Origin: Terriglobus albidus
GTDB lineage: Bacteria; Acidobacteriota; Terriglobia; Terriglobales; Acidobacteriaceae
Length of the DNA: 64,000 nucleotides
Assembly (NCBI RefSeq): GCF_008000815.1
Contig: NZ_CP042806.1
Location: 1,364,001-1,428,000, forward strand
Reading direction: 5' to 3'
This document shows positions 8,675 to 18,355 of this stretch, piece after piece (the stretch's first letter is position 1; the number at the start of each line of letters is the position of its first letter). The position numbers and the translations under genes were made by a program. The notes under the pieces were generated by a model. That model did not search any database. It saw only the letters and a list, made by a program, of their open reading frames with translations, and was not told where the DNA came from.

Positions 8675-8737
8675 GTTTGAAACGGAGTATTTGCTCCAGC
8701 TTTGAAGAAAAACGTTTGTCTCAAACATGGGACAAAC
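8675..8737. promoter_or_regulatory. Cluster of GTTTG-type inverted repeats between divergent genes
   Basis: Within the 223-base divergent spacer lie three related elements: GTTTGAAAC (8675-8683), the palindrome GTTTG TCT CAAAC (8714-8726), and GACAAAC (8731-8737), which also pairs with GTTTGTC at 8714-8720. Such spaced half-sites look like an operator for a dimeric regulator of the TonB receptor, the 8763 gene, or both. This is inferred from symmetry only. Confidence 0.4.
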
Positions 8738-8762
8738 AATTGGTGGATGACCGGAAGCATTG

Positions 8763-10007
8763 ATGTGCGCTATGATTTCGGCTTATCAGCACATGTCAAC
8801 GGTTGGTCTAGAGCGGATCTTATGGACGCCTGTCACAGAGGCGGACCGGGAAGAGGTGCGCGCCTCGCTGCAAAAGGTGCTAAGCAGCCCGCAGTTCTCC
8901 AGCAGCAAGCGCTACCCGGCCTTGCTGAAGTATCTGGTGGAGAAGACGCTCGAAGGTCAGGCTGATCAGCTCAAGGAACGGACCATCGGTGTCGAAGTTT
9001 TTGGGCGCCCGGCGGACTACGATACCAATACCGACACTGCTGTCCGTTATTCCGCGGGCGAGGTGCGAAAAAGGCTTGCTCTTTACTATCACGCCCGCGA
9101 AGCTGACCCGATTCATATCGGGTTATCCACGCGATCGTACGTGCCCGAGTTTCAGCGGCTTGAGGCGACAGAGAGTGGAGTTGCGCAGGCAAGCCCGGCT
9201 CCTGTGGACGATCGGGCCTTTGCTGGACTGATAGCGGAGTTGCGATCTGCCGAAAAGTGGAAGCGGACCGCGCTGGCATCGATCTCTTTGCTGTGCCTCC
9301 TTATATTAGGAGCGGGCTTTTTATGGGTACGGGGCGTTCTACACAGGGATGCGTTGGCGGGTTTCTGGCGTCCCGTGCTCGAAACAAAGCAGCCGGCTTT
9401 GATCTGTCCTGGCGGTGTCGTGTTCTCCGCAGTTTCGCCGTCGGGGACAAAGGTAGCCGATCAGTCCATCCCTGATCCGTTTCTCTCCTTCGGAAGCACG
9501 CTGGCCGTGGGGCGGGTGGCGGTAGTGCTGAACGGTCATGCAGGCCAGTATCGAATCGAATCGGCCGCAACGACGACGCTAGCCCAGATCTCAGAGGGCC
9601 CCGTCATCTTCATTGGCGCCTACAACAACCAGTGGGCACAACGCTTTCTTATGCCACTTCGTTTCCACTTCCAGGCGAAACCCGACCAAGCGATTCTTGA
9701 TAACGCAAATCCTGGAAGAATCTGGAGACGGGATCCGTCAAAACCTTTCGACCAGAAGCCGGACTATGCCATCGTCGCGCGCTTTCGGGAGGCGTCAACC
9801 GCGAACACGATCGTGGTGATTGCGGGACTGCAGCGATTTGGGACGGATGCCGCATCGCAGTTCGCTGTGAATCCGGGCCTGCTGGCCCAGTTGGATCGTC
9901 GCTTAGGTCCGGACTGGATCCATAAGAACATCGAGGTCGTTCTGAAGGTGGACGTCGTTGATGGACGAATCGGCGCGCCACAGATCGAGGATGCCGCCAT
10001 CATCTAA
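8763..10007 (+). CDS. Single-pass membrane protein of an expanded acidobacterial family
   Basis: A protein of about 414 residues. The cytoplasmic N-terminus (about residues 25-130) is a conserved block: VRASLQKVLSSPQFSSSKR, LLKYLVEKTLEG, then VFGRPADYDTNTDTAVR and AGEVRKRLALYY. It is followed by one membrane helix at about 160-182 (ALASISLLCLLILGAGFLWV) and an extracytoplasmic C-terminal domain of about 230 residues. I do not know a defined function. The N-terminal block occurs, as far as I recall, at the start of other large acidobacterial signalling-type proteins, and its position divergent to a TonB receptor suggests a sensory or regulatory job; this is inference. ATG codons at 8763, 8775 and 8793 are all possible starts and a TTG lies at 8760; no strong ribosome site decides between them. 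Confidence 0.75.
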   Translation: MCAMISAYQHMSTVGLERILWTPVTEADREEVRASLQKVLSSPQFSSSKRYPALLKYLVEKTLEGQADQLKERTIGVEVFGRPADYDTNTDTAVRYSAGEVRKRLALYYHAREADPIHIGLSTRSYVPEFQRLEATESGVAQASPAPVDDRAFAGLIAELRSAEKWKRTALASISLLCLLILGAGFLWVRGVLHRDALAGFWRPVLETKQPALICPGGVVFSAVSPSGTKVADQSIPDPFLSFGSTLAVGRVAVVLNGHAGQYRIESAATTTLAQISEGPVIFIGAYNNQWAQRFLMPLRFHFQAKPDQAILDNANPGRIWRRDPSKPFDQKPDYAIVARFREASTANTIVVIAGLQRFGTDAASQFAVNPGLLAQLDRRLGPDWIHKNIEVVLKVDVVDGRIGAPQIEDAAII

Positions 10008-10048
10008 GCGGATGATGGGTCGTGAGGAGGGCGTAGACTGGTCTCCTC

Positions 10049-12199
10049 ATGCGATCCCTCGTTCTCTTCAGTGCAATTACCTTCAGTGCTGTCGTAGCAG
10101 CTTCGGGGCAGGCAAAACGCCCGATGACCTTTGAAGACCTGCAACAGATCAGGCGCGTTACCGACCCGCAGGTCTCGCCCTCAGGCAAGTGGGTAATGTT
10201 CTCGGCCACTTCTGTGGATCTGGCGACCAACAAAAAGACCATGCACCTCTATACCGTTCCCGTCGACGGCAGCGCGAAGGAAAAGGCCGTCACCGCCGGC
10301 AAAGACGGCGAGACTGCAGGCCGCTTCTCGCCTGATGGCAAACAGGTGCTCTTCCTATCAAGCAACGAAGGGAACCAGCAGATCTATCTCGCTCCCTGGG
10401 ATGAGCAGCAGGGAATCGTTGGCCCATCGCACAAGCTCACAAGTATCTCGACTGAAGCTGATGGAGCCACCTGGTCTCCGAAGGGTGACTGGATCGCGTT
10501 CGTCAGCGAGGTCTATCCGGAGTGCGCGACTGAAGGTGCTGTAGACGATGCCTGCAACAAGGCAAAGGACGATGCCGCAACAAAGAGTCCAGTAAAGGCT
10601 CAGATCTGGGATGGTCTTCTCTATCGCCATTGGGATCATTACCAGGGCTCGAAGCGGAGCCACATTCTGCTGGTCAGTGTTGATGGCAAGCAGATGCGCG
10701 ATGTGACCCCCACACGCGATATCAAAGACCACATCGCTCCTACCTTTTCGCTCGGCGGTCCTGTGGGCTATGCGTTCTCGCCCGATGAGAAGGAACTGGC
10801 CTATGTGGTGAACATGGACGAGGTTCCGGCGGCCAGCACCAACAATGACATCTATACCGTAGATCTCGCTACGCCGGGTGCAAAACCGGTCAAGATTACG
10901 ACCTCACCCGGTAGCGACGACGGCCCGGCTTATTCTCCGGACGGGAAGTATCTTGCCTTCCGTTCGCAGGCGCGAGCGGGATATGAGTCGGACCGCTTCC
11001 GGTTGATGTTGTACGACCGGGAAAAGAAGACAACCAAAGAGGCAGTCAGGAAATTTGACAACTGGGTTGACGAATTTACCTGGTCGCCGGATTCGAAGCG
11101 AATCTATTTCGCGTCTGCCTCCGAGGGGCAGGAGCCTGTACTTGCCGTTGATATTGATGGTCAGGCAGCCGGAGAAGCAAAAGACATCGTTCATGGAGCG
11201 GAGTTCAGTTCTCTAGCTCTGACGTCGGATGGCAAGACATTGATCGCGACTGCGATGAAAGTAGATGGTCCCGCCGGCATTGTCTCGGTAGCGACAGCAG
11301 GCTCGTCGGATCATTACACGGAGTTGTCAAAGGGGAACGATGACCTGATCCATTCGCTTGAACTTCCGGCGATGGAGTCCTTCAAGTTCCCAGGCGCCGG
11401 TGGCACTTCGGTCCAGGGTTTCATCATTCGTCCGCCGAACCTCGATCCACAGAAGAAGTACCCGCTGAAGTTTCTTATCCACGGCGGCCCGCAGGGCGCC
11501 TGGGGAGACGCATGGAGCTACCGCTGGAACCCTGAACTCTTTGCTGCCAACGGCTATGTCGTTGTCATGATCAACCCACGCGGATCTACTGGTTATGGTC
11601 AGGCCTTCATCGATGGTGTGAATGGAGACTGGGGCGGTAAACCGTACCTCGATCTGATGAAGGGGCTTGATTACGCTGAAGCGCATTATCCCTTCATCGA
11701 CAAAGAACGTGAGTGCGCTCTCGGAGCGAGTTATGGCGGTTTCATGGCCAACTGGATTCTGACGCATAGCAACCGCTTCAAGTGCATTGTGACGCACGAC
11801 GGCATGTACAACCCCCAGTCGGCTTACGGCTCTACGGAAGAGATGTGGTTCAACGAGTGGGAGTTTCGCCGCGCGGGCGACAAGGAGCCGGGGCAGCCCT
11901 GGCGTTACGCGTCGCTACCCGTCGCGCAGGATCCCTTCCGCAAATGGTCGCCGATGCTGAACATCAAAAATGCAAAAACACCCACGCTGGTTGTTCATAG
12001 CCAGAGAGATTACCGTCTCGATGTGAGCGAGGGCTTCCAGATCTTTACCGCACTGCAGCGGCTTAAGGTGCCAAGCAAGATGCTGTACTTCCCGGATGAA
12101 GGCCACTGGGTATTGAAGCCGCAGAACTCGCGGCTGTGGTATCAGACGGTCAATGACTGGTGTGACCGCTGGACCCACAGCAACGCCTACGCAAAGTAA
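10049..12199 (+). CDS. Secreted S9-family (prolyl oligopeptidase-type) peptidase
   Basis: A 716-residue serine peptidase. Residues 1-21 are a signal peptide. Residues about 30-430 form a beta-propeller with repeated WSPKGDW, FSPDEKELAY, YSPDGKYLAF and WSPDSKRIYF blades. The alpha/beta-hydrolase domain follows at about 440-716 with the oxyanion-side HGGPQGAWGD, the nucleophile Ser561 in GASYGGF, the acid Asp654 in HSQRDYR, and the base His686 in DEGHW, so the triad is intact. It resembles acylaminoacyl-peptidase and dipeptidyl-peptidase enzymes that trim peptides in the periplasm. Start is 42 bases after the previous stop; a terminator follows. Confidence 0.93.
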   Translation: MRSLVLFSAITFSAVVAASGQAKRPMTFEDLQQIRRVTDPQVSPSGKWVMFSATSVDLATNKKTMHLYTVPVDGSAKEKAVTAGKDGETAGRFSPDGKQVLFLSSNEGNQQIYLAPWDEQQGIVGPSHKLTSISTEADGATWSPKGDWIAFVSEVYPECATEGAVDDACNKAKDDAATKSPVKAQIWDGLLYRHWDHYQGSKRSHILLVSVDGKQMRDVTPTRDIKDHIAPTFSLGGPVGYAFSPDEKELAYVVNMDEVPAASTNNDIYTVDLATPGAKPVKITTSPGSDDGPAYSPDGKYLAFRSQARAGYESDRFRLMLYDREKKTTKEAVRKFDNWVDEFTWSPDSKRIYFASASEGQEPVLAVDIDGQAAGEAKDIVHGAEFSSLALTSDGKTLIATAMKVDGPAGIVSVATAGSSDHYTELSKGNDDLIHSLELPAMESFKFPGAGGTSVQGFIIRPPNLDPQKKYPLKFLIHGGPQGAWGDAWSYRWNPELFAANGYVVVMINPRGSTGYGQAFIDGVNGDWGGKPYLDLMKGLDYAEAHYPFIDKERECALGASYGGFMANWILTHSNRFKCIVTHDGMYNPQSAYGSTEEMWFNEWEFRRAGDKEPGQPWRYASLPVAQDPFRKWSPMLNIKNAKTPTLVVHSQRDYRLDVSEGFQIFTALQRLKVPSKMLYFPDEGHWVLKPQNSRLWYQTVNDWCDRWTHSNAYAK

Positions 12200-12212
12200 G
12201 GCAGTAAAAGCA

Positions 12213-12244
12213 AAGCGGGATTCAGCAAGAGCTGAATCCCGCTT
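12213..12244. terminator. Bidirectional terminator between convergent genes
   Basis: A 14-base perfect stem AAGCGGGATTCAGC / GCTGAATCCCGCTT with an AAGA loop, followed by TT. It lies between the S9 peptidase (plus) and the giant repeat protein (minus), whose stops face each other. Confidence 0.9.
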
Positions 12245-12268
12245 TTGCGTGGATGTTGTCGGCCAAGC

Positions 12269-15200
12269 CTACGGCTCGATGACGATGGAGAAGTTGAAGG
12301 ACTGTGTTGACCCTCCATTGGCGGTTGTCTGAGCGTTGATGGTGACGGTCTGCTGTCCTGTCGCCGCAGAGTTGGAGGTGGTGGGGCTACCGCCGCATCC
12401 GCTTGTTGGCAGCAGAAGCATTGCGGCGAACAGCACCAGCAATCCACGCAGTAGCATGCGGCGTCGACGTAAGCCGAAGGCGAGCAGGGGCAGCGCGAGG
12501 ATCGAAGCCAGGCGCAGGTTCGAAGTGCTCATAAGGGTGGCTGAGGTCGTGCGTGTGCTCACCGTAATGGTGGTGGTCTGCGGCTGGTTGTCTCCGTTGA
12601 AGGTCAGCGTTGCAGGGGCGAAGCTGCAGGAGACACTGGAGGGCAGGTTGCCGCAGGAGAAGGTTAATGCGCCGGTGTAGTTGCCGGTCGGTGTGGCCGT
12701 GATTGTTGCTGTGCCGCTCTGCCCCTGCTTGATCGTCAGCGTGGTCGGATTGGCCGCAAGGCCAACGCCGAAGAGTACGACAGCCTCATTGAAGGCAGCG
12801 GATGTAACGGTATTGAAATTCGCATCGCCGGTGTACAGCGCCGTGATCGTATGGATTCCAGTGGTGGAGAAAGTGGTGGTAACGCTGGCCGCACCGCTGA
12901 CCAGGGGGGCACTCCCCAGCAGAGTTGTGCCTTCATAGAAGCCCACGCTGCCCGTCGGTGTTCCGTAGGACGCGGCGAGCGCTGCACGGAAGGTCGTTGC
13001 CACGCCGGTGCCAACACCGATCGTAATTGGTGAGGATTGGGTTACGGTGATCGAAGGCGTCGCCTTATTGACCACTAGTGTTGTCGAGCCGGTGGCACTG
13101 CTGTAGTTTGCCGTATCGGTCGGAGTGAAGGTGGTGGAAAGCGCTTGTGATCCGGTGCCCGGAATCGTGCCTGCGGCCGGAGAGTAGGTGAAGGCTCCGG
13201 CGACCGGGCTGGTTGCATTCAACTGGGCTGCTGACAATGCTGTTCCATAGGTGATTGCTGTCGGCGTCGACCATGTGATCGAAGGCGTCGTTTTGTTCAC
13301 GACCAAAGTCGTTGTAGCCGTGGTGCTGTTATAAGACGTAGCGTCGGTAGGGGTAAATGTTACTGAGAGCGTTTGGGTGCCAACCCCAAGGACTGCACCT
13401 GCCGCGGGTGAATAAACAAAGGTCCCTGCCACAGAGCCGGTTGCATTCAACTGCGTTGCAGAGAGCGCCGTTCCGTAGGTAATGGCGGCCGGTGTCGCCC
13501 ATGTAATCGAAGGCGTTGACTTGTTCACCACCAAAGTCGTTGTAGCCATGACGCTGTTATACGAGGTTGCGTCGGTAGGGGTAAATGTTACTGAGAGCGT
13601 TTGGGTGCCAACGCCCGGCACTGCGCCTGCCGCAGGTGAATAAACGAAGGTCCCAGCCACGGTGCTGGTCGCGTTCAATTGTGTTGCCGACAATGTCGCG
13701 CCGTAGGTGATGGCGGCTGGCGTTGCCCATGCGATCGACGGCGTTGCTTTGTTTACTACCAAAGTTGTCGTTGCCGTCGCGCCGTCATACGAGGTCGCGT
13801 CGGTTGGAGTAAATGTCACTGAGAGTGTTTGTGGGCCGACGCCCAGGACTGTACCTGCCGCGGGTGAATAAACAAAGGTTCCAGCCACGTTGCTGCTTGC
13901 ATTCAACTGCGTTGCAGACAGTGCTGTCCCATAGGTGATAGCGGTCGGAGCTGCCCACGTGATTGCAGGAGTTGACTTGTTCACGACCAAAATCGTTGTG
14001 GCACTGGCGCTGTTATACGAAGTCGTATCGGTAGGGGTAAATGTCACTGAGAGCGTTTGTGAGCCAACGCCCAGGACAGTACCTGCCGCAGGCGAGTAAA
14101 CGAAGGTTCCGGCGGTGGAGCTGGTCGCATTCAACTGTGCTGCCGAGAGTGCGGTTCCATAGCTGATCGCGGCGGGTGTTGCCCACGTAATCGAGGGGGT
14201 TGCTTTGTTGACTGTCAGGGTCACGGTTGCCGTTGCGTTGCTGTAGGTCGTCGTGTCCGTAGGAATAAATGTTACCGAAAGCGTCTGCGCCCCCCCTGCC
14301 AGGACCACTCCTGCGGCAGGGGAATAAACGAAGGCTCCTGCCACGGAGCTGGTTGCATTCAGCTGAGTTGCAGAGAGCGCCGCTCCGTATGTAATAGCTG
14401 CGGGTGTGGCCCAGGTAATGGCGGGCGTGAGCTTCGAGACAACTTCGCTGAAGCCTGCCGACGTAACGGTATTGAAGTTGGTATTGCCCGAGTACACCGC
14501 GGTGATTGTGTGGGAACCCGCCGTGGTAAATGTTGTTGTGATGCTGACCGTGTTGCCACTCAGTGTTCCTGCACCGATCGAGGTGGCGCCGTCATAAAAC
14601 GTAACGGTGCCGGTAGGTGTCCCGTAGGCTGCGGCGAGTGTGGCCAGTAACGTTGTGGCTGTGCCCACGTTGGTACCCGTCGTCGCGGGTGAGGTCTGCG
14701 TCACCGCGATTGTGGGTGTGGCTTTATTTACAACCAGTGTTACCGTTGCGGTGGTAGTGCTGTACGTTACCGTATCGGTTGGCGTGAAGGTTGCCGACAA
14801 TGTTTGAGTTCCGGGCGCAAGCACCGTTCCTGCCACGGGCGAATAGGCAAAGCTGCCTGCAATCGCTGTACTCGCATTGAGCTGCGTTGAAGAAAGAGCC
14901 GTGCCGTAGGTGATCGCGGCTGGCGGAGGCCAGATGATGTTCACGGCCGTGGGGCCGACTTGCATCGAGAGGGGCGTGCTGGAGGCTTGCCCGAAGAAAC
15001 CACTGCCAGGAAATTGCGCGACGATGCTATGCGATCCTGCGGAGAGCGATGACGTCGTAAACTGCGCTACACCATTGTTTAAAGTGCCGGTGCCAAGGAT
15101 CGTCGATCCCTCCGAAAAGTTGATCGTTCCACCTGCCGTTTGATTCCCTTCGTTGAACGGAGACAGTGTTGCGGTAAATGTCACCTGCTGGCCGGTATTA

Positions 15201-18200
15201 ATGGGATTGCGGTTCACCGCCAGCGTTACTGTGACCGGAATCGGCGCGATAATCGTGGCGGTGTTGGAAGTCTCATCCAGATAGTTGGTATCTCCTGGAT
15301 ACGTGGCCTGAATGGAATGGTAGCCATACGGAGGGCCGTTCACTGTAATCCCTGTCGCGGTGGCAGTGTAGACCGTAGGCGCGGTGTACAGGGTTATCGC
15401 GATACTTAGGGGGGGCCCAATATATGCCTGGGTATATACGGGGATGTCGGAGGTGGTATCTCCATTGAAATCCGGCAGATAGGTCGGTATAGCAGGTAAT
15501 TCAAAATCCTGGTTCGAGAATCCGCGAGTTGATGTTTTGTTCCCGAAAGCGCCTGTGCCATCGCCAAAGGTTACGGACACGAAGTAATAGCCCGGCACGT
15601 GGTAACCCCCGGCGTAAGCCGTGGCCATCCCGAGATCGGCTTTGCCGTCTCCATTGAAGTCACCTGTGAAATAGATTCCGTTCGAATACCCATACGGGTC
15701 AGAAAGATCGACAGCAATGGGAGCCTGGAAGGTGCCGTCTCCGTTGCCCAGGACCACGGCGTCACCCGTAAAAAGATCCGGATTGCCATCGTGGTTGAAG
15801 TCGGCGATGAGTGCTGTGTAATAAGTCGGAGCAGGTATGGCTGTAAATGTTCCATCCGACTGTCCCAGATAAAGGGTCCCGTGAGCAAACAGATCCGTCC
15901 GCCCATCATGGTTGAAATCGGCAGCTAATTGTCCGGAAACTCCAGTGGCAATTACCCTCTGGAAGGTCCCGTCGCCATTGCCGAGGAAGAGGGTTTCGCG
16001 GTTGTAAATATCTTGTTTGCCATCACCATTGAAATCACCTACGAAAACACTGGAATATGATGTGTCGCCACTGCCGATGGTAGTAGCGGTCGCGAAGGTC
16101 CCATCCCCGTTTCCCCGCAGCAGAGATAGACCGGAGGTTCCTGTCAAAACGACATCCAGCTTGCCGTCATGATCGAAGTCGGCGACTGCGAAAGATGGGC
16201 TCAATCCATCGGCAGTTGGCGTTCCTGAAAATGTCCCGTCGCCGTTTCCGTGCAGAAAAGCTATGGAATTCCCTCCCACCGGATACACCGGATAAATGAG
16301 GTCAGCCTTGCCGTCGTTGTCAAAGTCTGCGGCATAGAGAGCGCCAGGCAAGTGGGTCATGCTGGTGTACTTCGTCGGTTGCAATACTGGTGTTGGAGGA
16401 CCAAACGTAGCAGTCGCGAGCGAGCTGTTGTTTGCTGTGAGGTCGACGAACGAGACGCTGCCCGTCGGAGCGATCTCGAGGGCCGGTGTGGTGAGCTGTG
16501 CGCTAAGTGTGTAGGTACTACCGACCTGCTGGGGATCAGCCAGGGTGAGGGTGCTCACAATGCCGAGCGGCGGTCCAACAGTCAATGTCACCGCATTACT
16601 GGTGGCGGAGGACAGATTGGTGTTGCCGCGAATTCGGGCCGTGATCAGATGTGTTCCCTGACTGAAGTTCCTCCAGATCACATGAGCCACACCGCCGGAC
16701 GGATAACCGCTGGTCACCGCGGTCGATCCGTCATAGATATCGACCCAGTTGCTGTCGCAGGAGTAGCTGCCGACCGTGCAGGGAGTCACCGTGACGGTCA
16801 TGTCGGCCCTGGCCCCATACGTCGATGGATTGGGACTAATGGCCAACGAGAGCGTCGCCTGCGAAGTGCTTCCGGTAATCGCCTGGGTTGTAGAGATAGC
16901 GGCACCGTAATTTGCATCGCCGGCGTAATGTGCCCGCACCTGATGGGTGCCACCCGGCGACACGATCACGTTGGTGGCGGTTGCAGTGAAGGTATTGGTC
17001 GCTGTGTATCTGCGTACACCTGCAAACTGCGTCGAGTCATCAGCGCCCGGATAGAATTCGAGCAATGTATCGATGCCGCTTCCGGCTAGATCAACCGATA
17101 GGAAAGGGTGAGGATAATAAGCTATAAAACTTATATCTGTAAAAGTCTGTGAAGAAGAAAAGCTGCCGTCCGAGCGTCCAAAGAGAACGGTTAATATACT
17201 GAACGGCGAATATGGATTCTGTATCGGGTAGTTTCCGAGAAACGCCAGGTCAGGCACTCCGTCCCCATTGAAATCTCCGCTCGCGATCGACGAGTAGGTA
17301 AATTGGTAGGAATTCCCGTACCAGTTGATGGGGCCGGGGCCAGGATCGATACTGTAAGTGGATACAGCCTGGAACGTGCCATCGCCATTTCCGAGAGAGA
17401 CCATAGCATTCCCACCACTGAATCCCGCTACATCAAGCTTGCCGTCATGATTGAAGTCTGCGACGGTTACTCGGGTGCCGGTGGGTCCGGAGGTGTGATT
17501 GACGGTCTGGAAGGTTCCGTTGCTCAACCCCAGCAGGGTGAAATTGTCTCCGTAGATGTCAGCGCGGCCGTCATTGTTAAAATCCGCGACGGGACCGATG
17601 GCTGCTGCATTGGTGTTTACGGCCGCCGCAAACGTGCCGTCACCATTTCCAAGATAGAGATGGCTCGGGTAGTAACCTGTACTGAATAGATCCAGTTTTC
17701 CATCGCCATTGAAATCGCCGCTTTGCAGTGAGACATGGCCAGATTGGGGTATAGTCTCGGTGAATTGCGTGGGGGCCTGGAAGGTTCCGTCGCCGTTTCC
17801 CCGGCGTATCAGGGTCGTTGCGTTAGCAGGACCTGAACTCGTATCGACGAGTGCTCCAGATGAGGCGGCAATATCAAGTTTACCGTCTCCATCCCAGTCG
17901 CCCACTGCCAGCGAGGTGGTCTGCATCGTGACCGAACTGTCGGCGATGCCGGCCTGAAAGGTGCCGTCTCCATTCCCTTTGAAAAAGGTCAGGTAGTAGT
18001 TGCTGTCGACAAACAGAAGGTCGGCTTTACCGTCTCCATCGAAGTCACGAGCAAGAACGTTGGACGTGTATCCGGATAACGAGGTGAACGACTGGGATCC
18101 ATTTTGCACGATCGAAGAAGTCAGGGAAGAAGAAAACGGCGCTGAGCCAAGAACCGCATTCGAATACGTTGTATCTTCGAAGGCCACATTTCCTGTGGGT

Positions 18201-18355
18201 GGATGGACCTGCGCCAGTGCCGTGTATTGACCGGCGAGCGTGTATACGCCGGCGGTTCCAGTTGGAGTAACCGTAATAGTAGGCGTCTGGGCTGACAAGC
18301 CTATAGAAAACGCAAGGCAAACTGCGATGCGACCAACGGCAGCGAGGCGGTTCAT
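12269..18355 (-). CDS. Giant secreted FG-GAP / Ig-like repeat protein
   Basis: A 2,028-residue protein with a signal peptide (residues 1-22). The N-terminal 1,000 residues carry two blocks of FG-GAP/VCBS-type repeats, with 13 calcium-loop motifs of the form DFNGDGKxD (for example DFDGDGKADL and DFNHDGKLDV), separated by Ig-like domains. After about residue 1,050 come Ig-like domains of two kinds: six contiguous 76-residue copies beginning ITWATPAAITYG plus one separate copy, and two longer domains with GTPTGTVTFYDG. Near the C-terminus are two hydrophobic runs, LRLASILALPLLAFGLRRRR and LLRGLLVLFAAMLLLPTSGCGG, then a Thr/Ser-rich tail. The architecture fits a calcium-stabilised surface or adhesion protein. 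The SGCGG after the last hydrophobic run looks like a lipobox but is far from the N-terminus. Confidence 0.88.
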   Translation of the reverse strand: MNRLAAVGRIAVCLAFSIGLSAQTPTITVTPTGTAGVYTLAGQYTALAQVHPPTGNVAFEDTTYSNAVLGSAPFSSSLTSSIVQNGSQSFTSLSGYTSNVLARDFDGDGKADLLFVDSNYYLTFFKGNGDGTFQAGIADSSVTMQTTSLAVGDWDGDGKLDIAASSGALVDTSSGPANATTLIRRGNGDGTFQAPTQFTETIPQSGHVSLQSGDFNGDGKLDLFSTGYYPSHLYLGNGDGTFAAAVNTNAAAIGPVADFNNDGRADIYGDNFTLLGLSNGTFQTVNHTSGPTGTRVTVADFNHDGKLDVAGFSGGNAMVSLGNGDGTFQAVSTYSIDPGPGPINWYGNSYQFTYSSIASGDFNGDGVPDLAFLGNYPIQNPYSPFSILTVLFGRSDGSFSSSQTFTDISFIAYYPHPFLSVDLAGSGIDTLLEFYPGADDSTQFAGVRRYTATNTFTATATNVIVSPGGTHQVRAHYAGDANYGAAISTTQAITGSTSQATLSLAISPNPSTYGARADMTVTVTPCTVGSYSCDSNWVDIYDGSTAVTSGYPSGGVAHVIWRNFSQGTHLITARIRGNTNLSSATSNAVTLTVGPPLGIVSTLTLADPQQVGSTYTLSAQLTTPALEIAPTGSVSFVDLTANNSSLATATFGPPTPVLQPTKYTSMTHLPGALYAADFDNDGKADLIYPVYPVGGNSIAFLHGNGDGTFSGTPTADGLSPSFAVADFDHDGKLDVVLTGTSGLSLLRGNGDGTFATATTIGSGDTSYSSVFVGDFNGDGKQDIYNRETLFLGNGDGTFQRVIATGVSGQLAADFNHDGRTDLFAHGTLYLGQSDGTFTAIPAPTYYTALIADFNHDGNPDLFTGDAVVLGNGDGTFQAPIAVDLSDPYGYSNGIYFTGDFNGDGKADLGMATAYAGGYHVPGYYFVSVTFGDGTGAFGNKTSTRGFSNQDFELPAIPTYLPDFNGDTTSDIPVYTQAYIGPPLSIAITLYTAPTVYTATATGITVNGPPYGYHSIQATYPGDTNYLDETSNTATIIAPIPVTVTLAVNRNPINTGQQVTFTATLSPFNEGNQTAGGTINFSEGSTILGTGTLNNGVAQFTTSSLSAGSHSIVAQFPGSGFFGQASSTPLSMQVGPTAVNIIWPPPAAITYGTALSSTQLNASTAIAGSFAYSPVAGTVLAPGTQTLSATFTPTDTVTYSTTTATVTLVVNKATPTIAVTQTSPATTGTNVGTATTLLATLAAAYGTPTGTVTFYDGATSIGAGTLSGNTVSITTTFTTAGSHTITAVYSGNTNFNTVTSAGFSEVVSKLTPAITWATPAAITYGAALSATQLNATSSVAGAFVYSPAAGVVLAGGAQTLSVTFIPTDTTTYSNATATVTLTVNKATPSITWATPAAISYGTALSAAQLNATSSTAGTFVYSPAAGTVLGVGSQTLSVTFTPTDTTSYNSASATTILVVNKSTPAITWAAPTAITYGTALSATQLNASSNVAGTFVYSPAAGTVLGVGPQTLSVTFTPTDATSYDGATATTTLVVNKATPSIAWATPAAITYGATLSATQLNATSTVAGTFVYSPAAGAVPGVGTQTLSVTFTPTDATSYNSVMATTTLVVNKSTPSITWATPAAITYGTALSATQLNATGSVAGTFVYSPAAGAVLGVGTQTLSVTFTPTDATSYNSTTATTTLVVNKTTPSITWSTPTAITYGTALSAAQLNATSPVAGAFTYSPAAGTIPGTGSQALSTTFTPTDTANYSSATGSTTLVVNKATPSITVTQSSPITIGVGTGVATTFRAALAASYGTPTGSVGFYEGTTLLGSAPLVSGAASVTTTFSTTGIHTITALYTGDANFNTVTSAAFNEAVVLFGVGLAANPTTLTIKQGQSGTATITATPTGNYTGALTFSCGNLPSSVSCSFAPATLTFNGDNQPQTTTITVSTRTTSATLMSTSNLRLASILALPLLAFGLRRRRMLLRGLLVLFAAMLLLPTSGCGGSPTTSNSAATGQQTVTINAQTTANGGSTQSFNFSIVIEP
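13051..14420 (-). repeat. Six tandem 228-base coding repeats
   Basis: Six contiguous copies of a 76-codon unit encoding ITWATPAAITYGTALSATQL... through VVNKATPS. Neighbouring copies share long identical or near-identical DNA runs, for example the recurring segment GGTAAATGTTACTGAGAGCG. A seventh, more diverged copy starts near 14930. They are in-frame coding repeats and could recombine to change domain number. Confidence 0.85.
15434..16330 (-). repeat. FG-GAP/VCBS repeat block 2
   Basis: Seven FG-GAP-like units in the giant protein, each with a calcium-binding loop such as DFDHDGKLDV, DFNGDGKQDI, DFNHDGRTDL, DFNHDGNPDL and DFNGDGKADL, usually followed by LGNGDGTF. The last loop, DFNGDTTSDI, has lost the usual Gly-Lys pair and is degenerate. 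Confidence 0.8.
17237..18048 (-). repeat. FG-GAP/VCBS repeat block 1
   Basis: Six FG-GAP-like units near the N-terminus of the giant protein: loops DFDGDGKADL, DWDGDGKLDI, DFNGDGKLDL, DFNNDGRADI, DFNHDGKLDV and DFNGDGVPDL, spaced about 45-75 residues apart. Such loops bind calcium in beta-propeller blades; six or seven make one propeller. Confidence 0.8.

Noticed and set aside
13051-14420. Regular direct repeats that could suggest a CRISPR array
   Set aside because: The period is 228 bases, in frame with a coding region, and there are no unique spacers between short repeats; they are tandem Ig-like domains.
16250-17089. 279-codon plus-strand open frame opposite the giant repeat protein
   Set aside because: Arises from the reverse complement of the repeat-rich gene and shows no protein family features.
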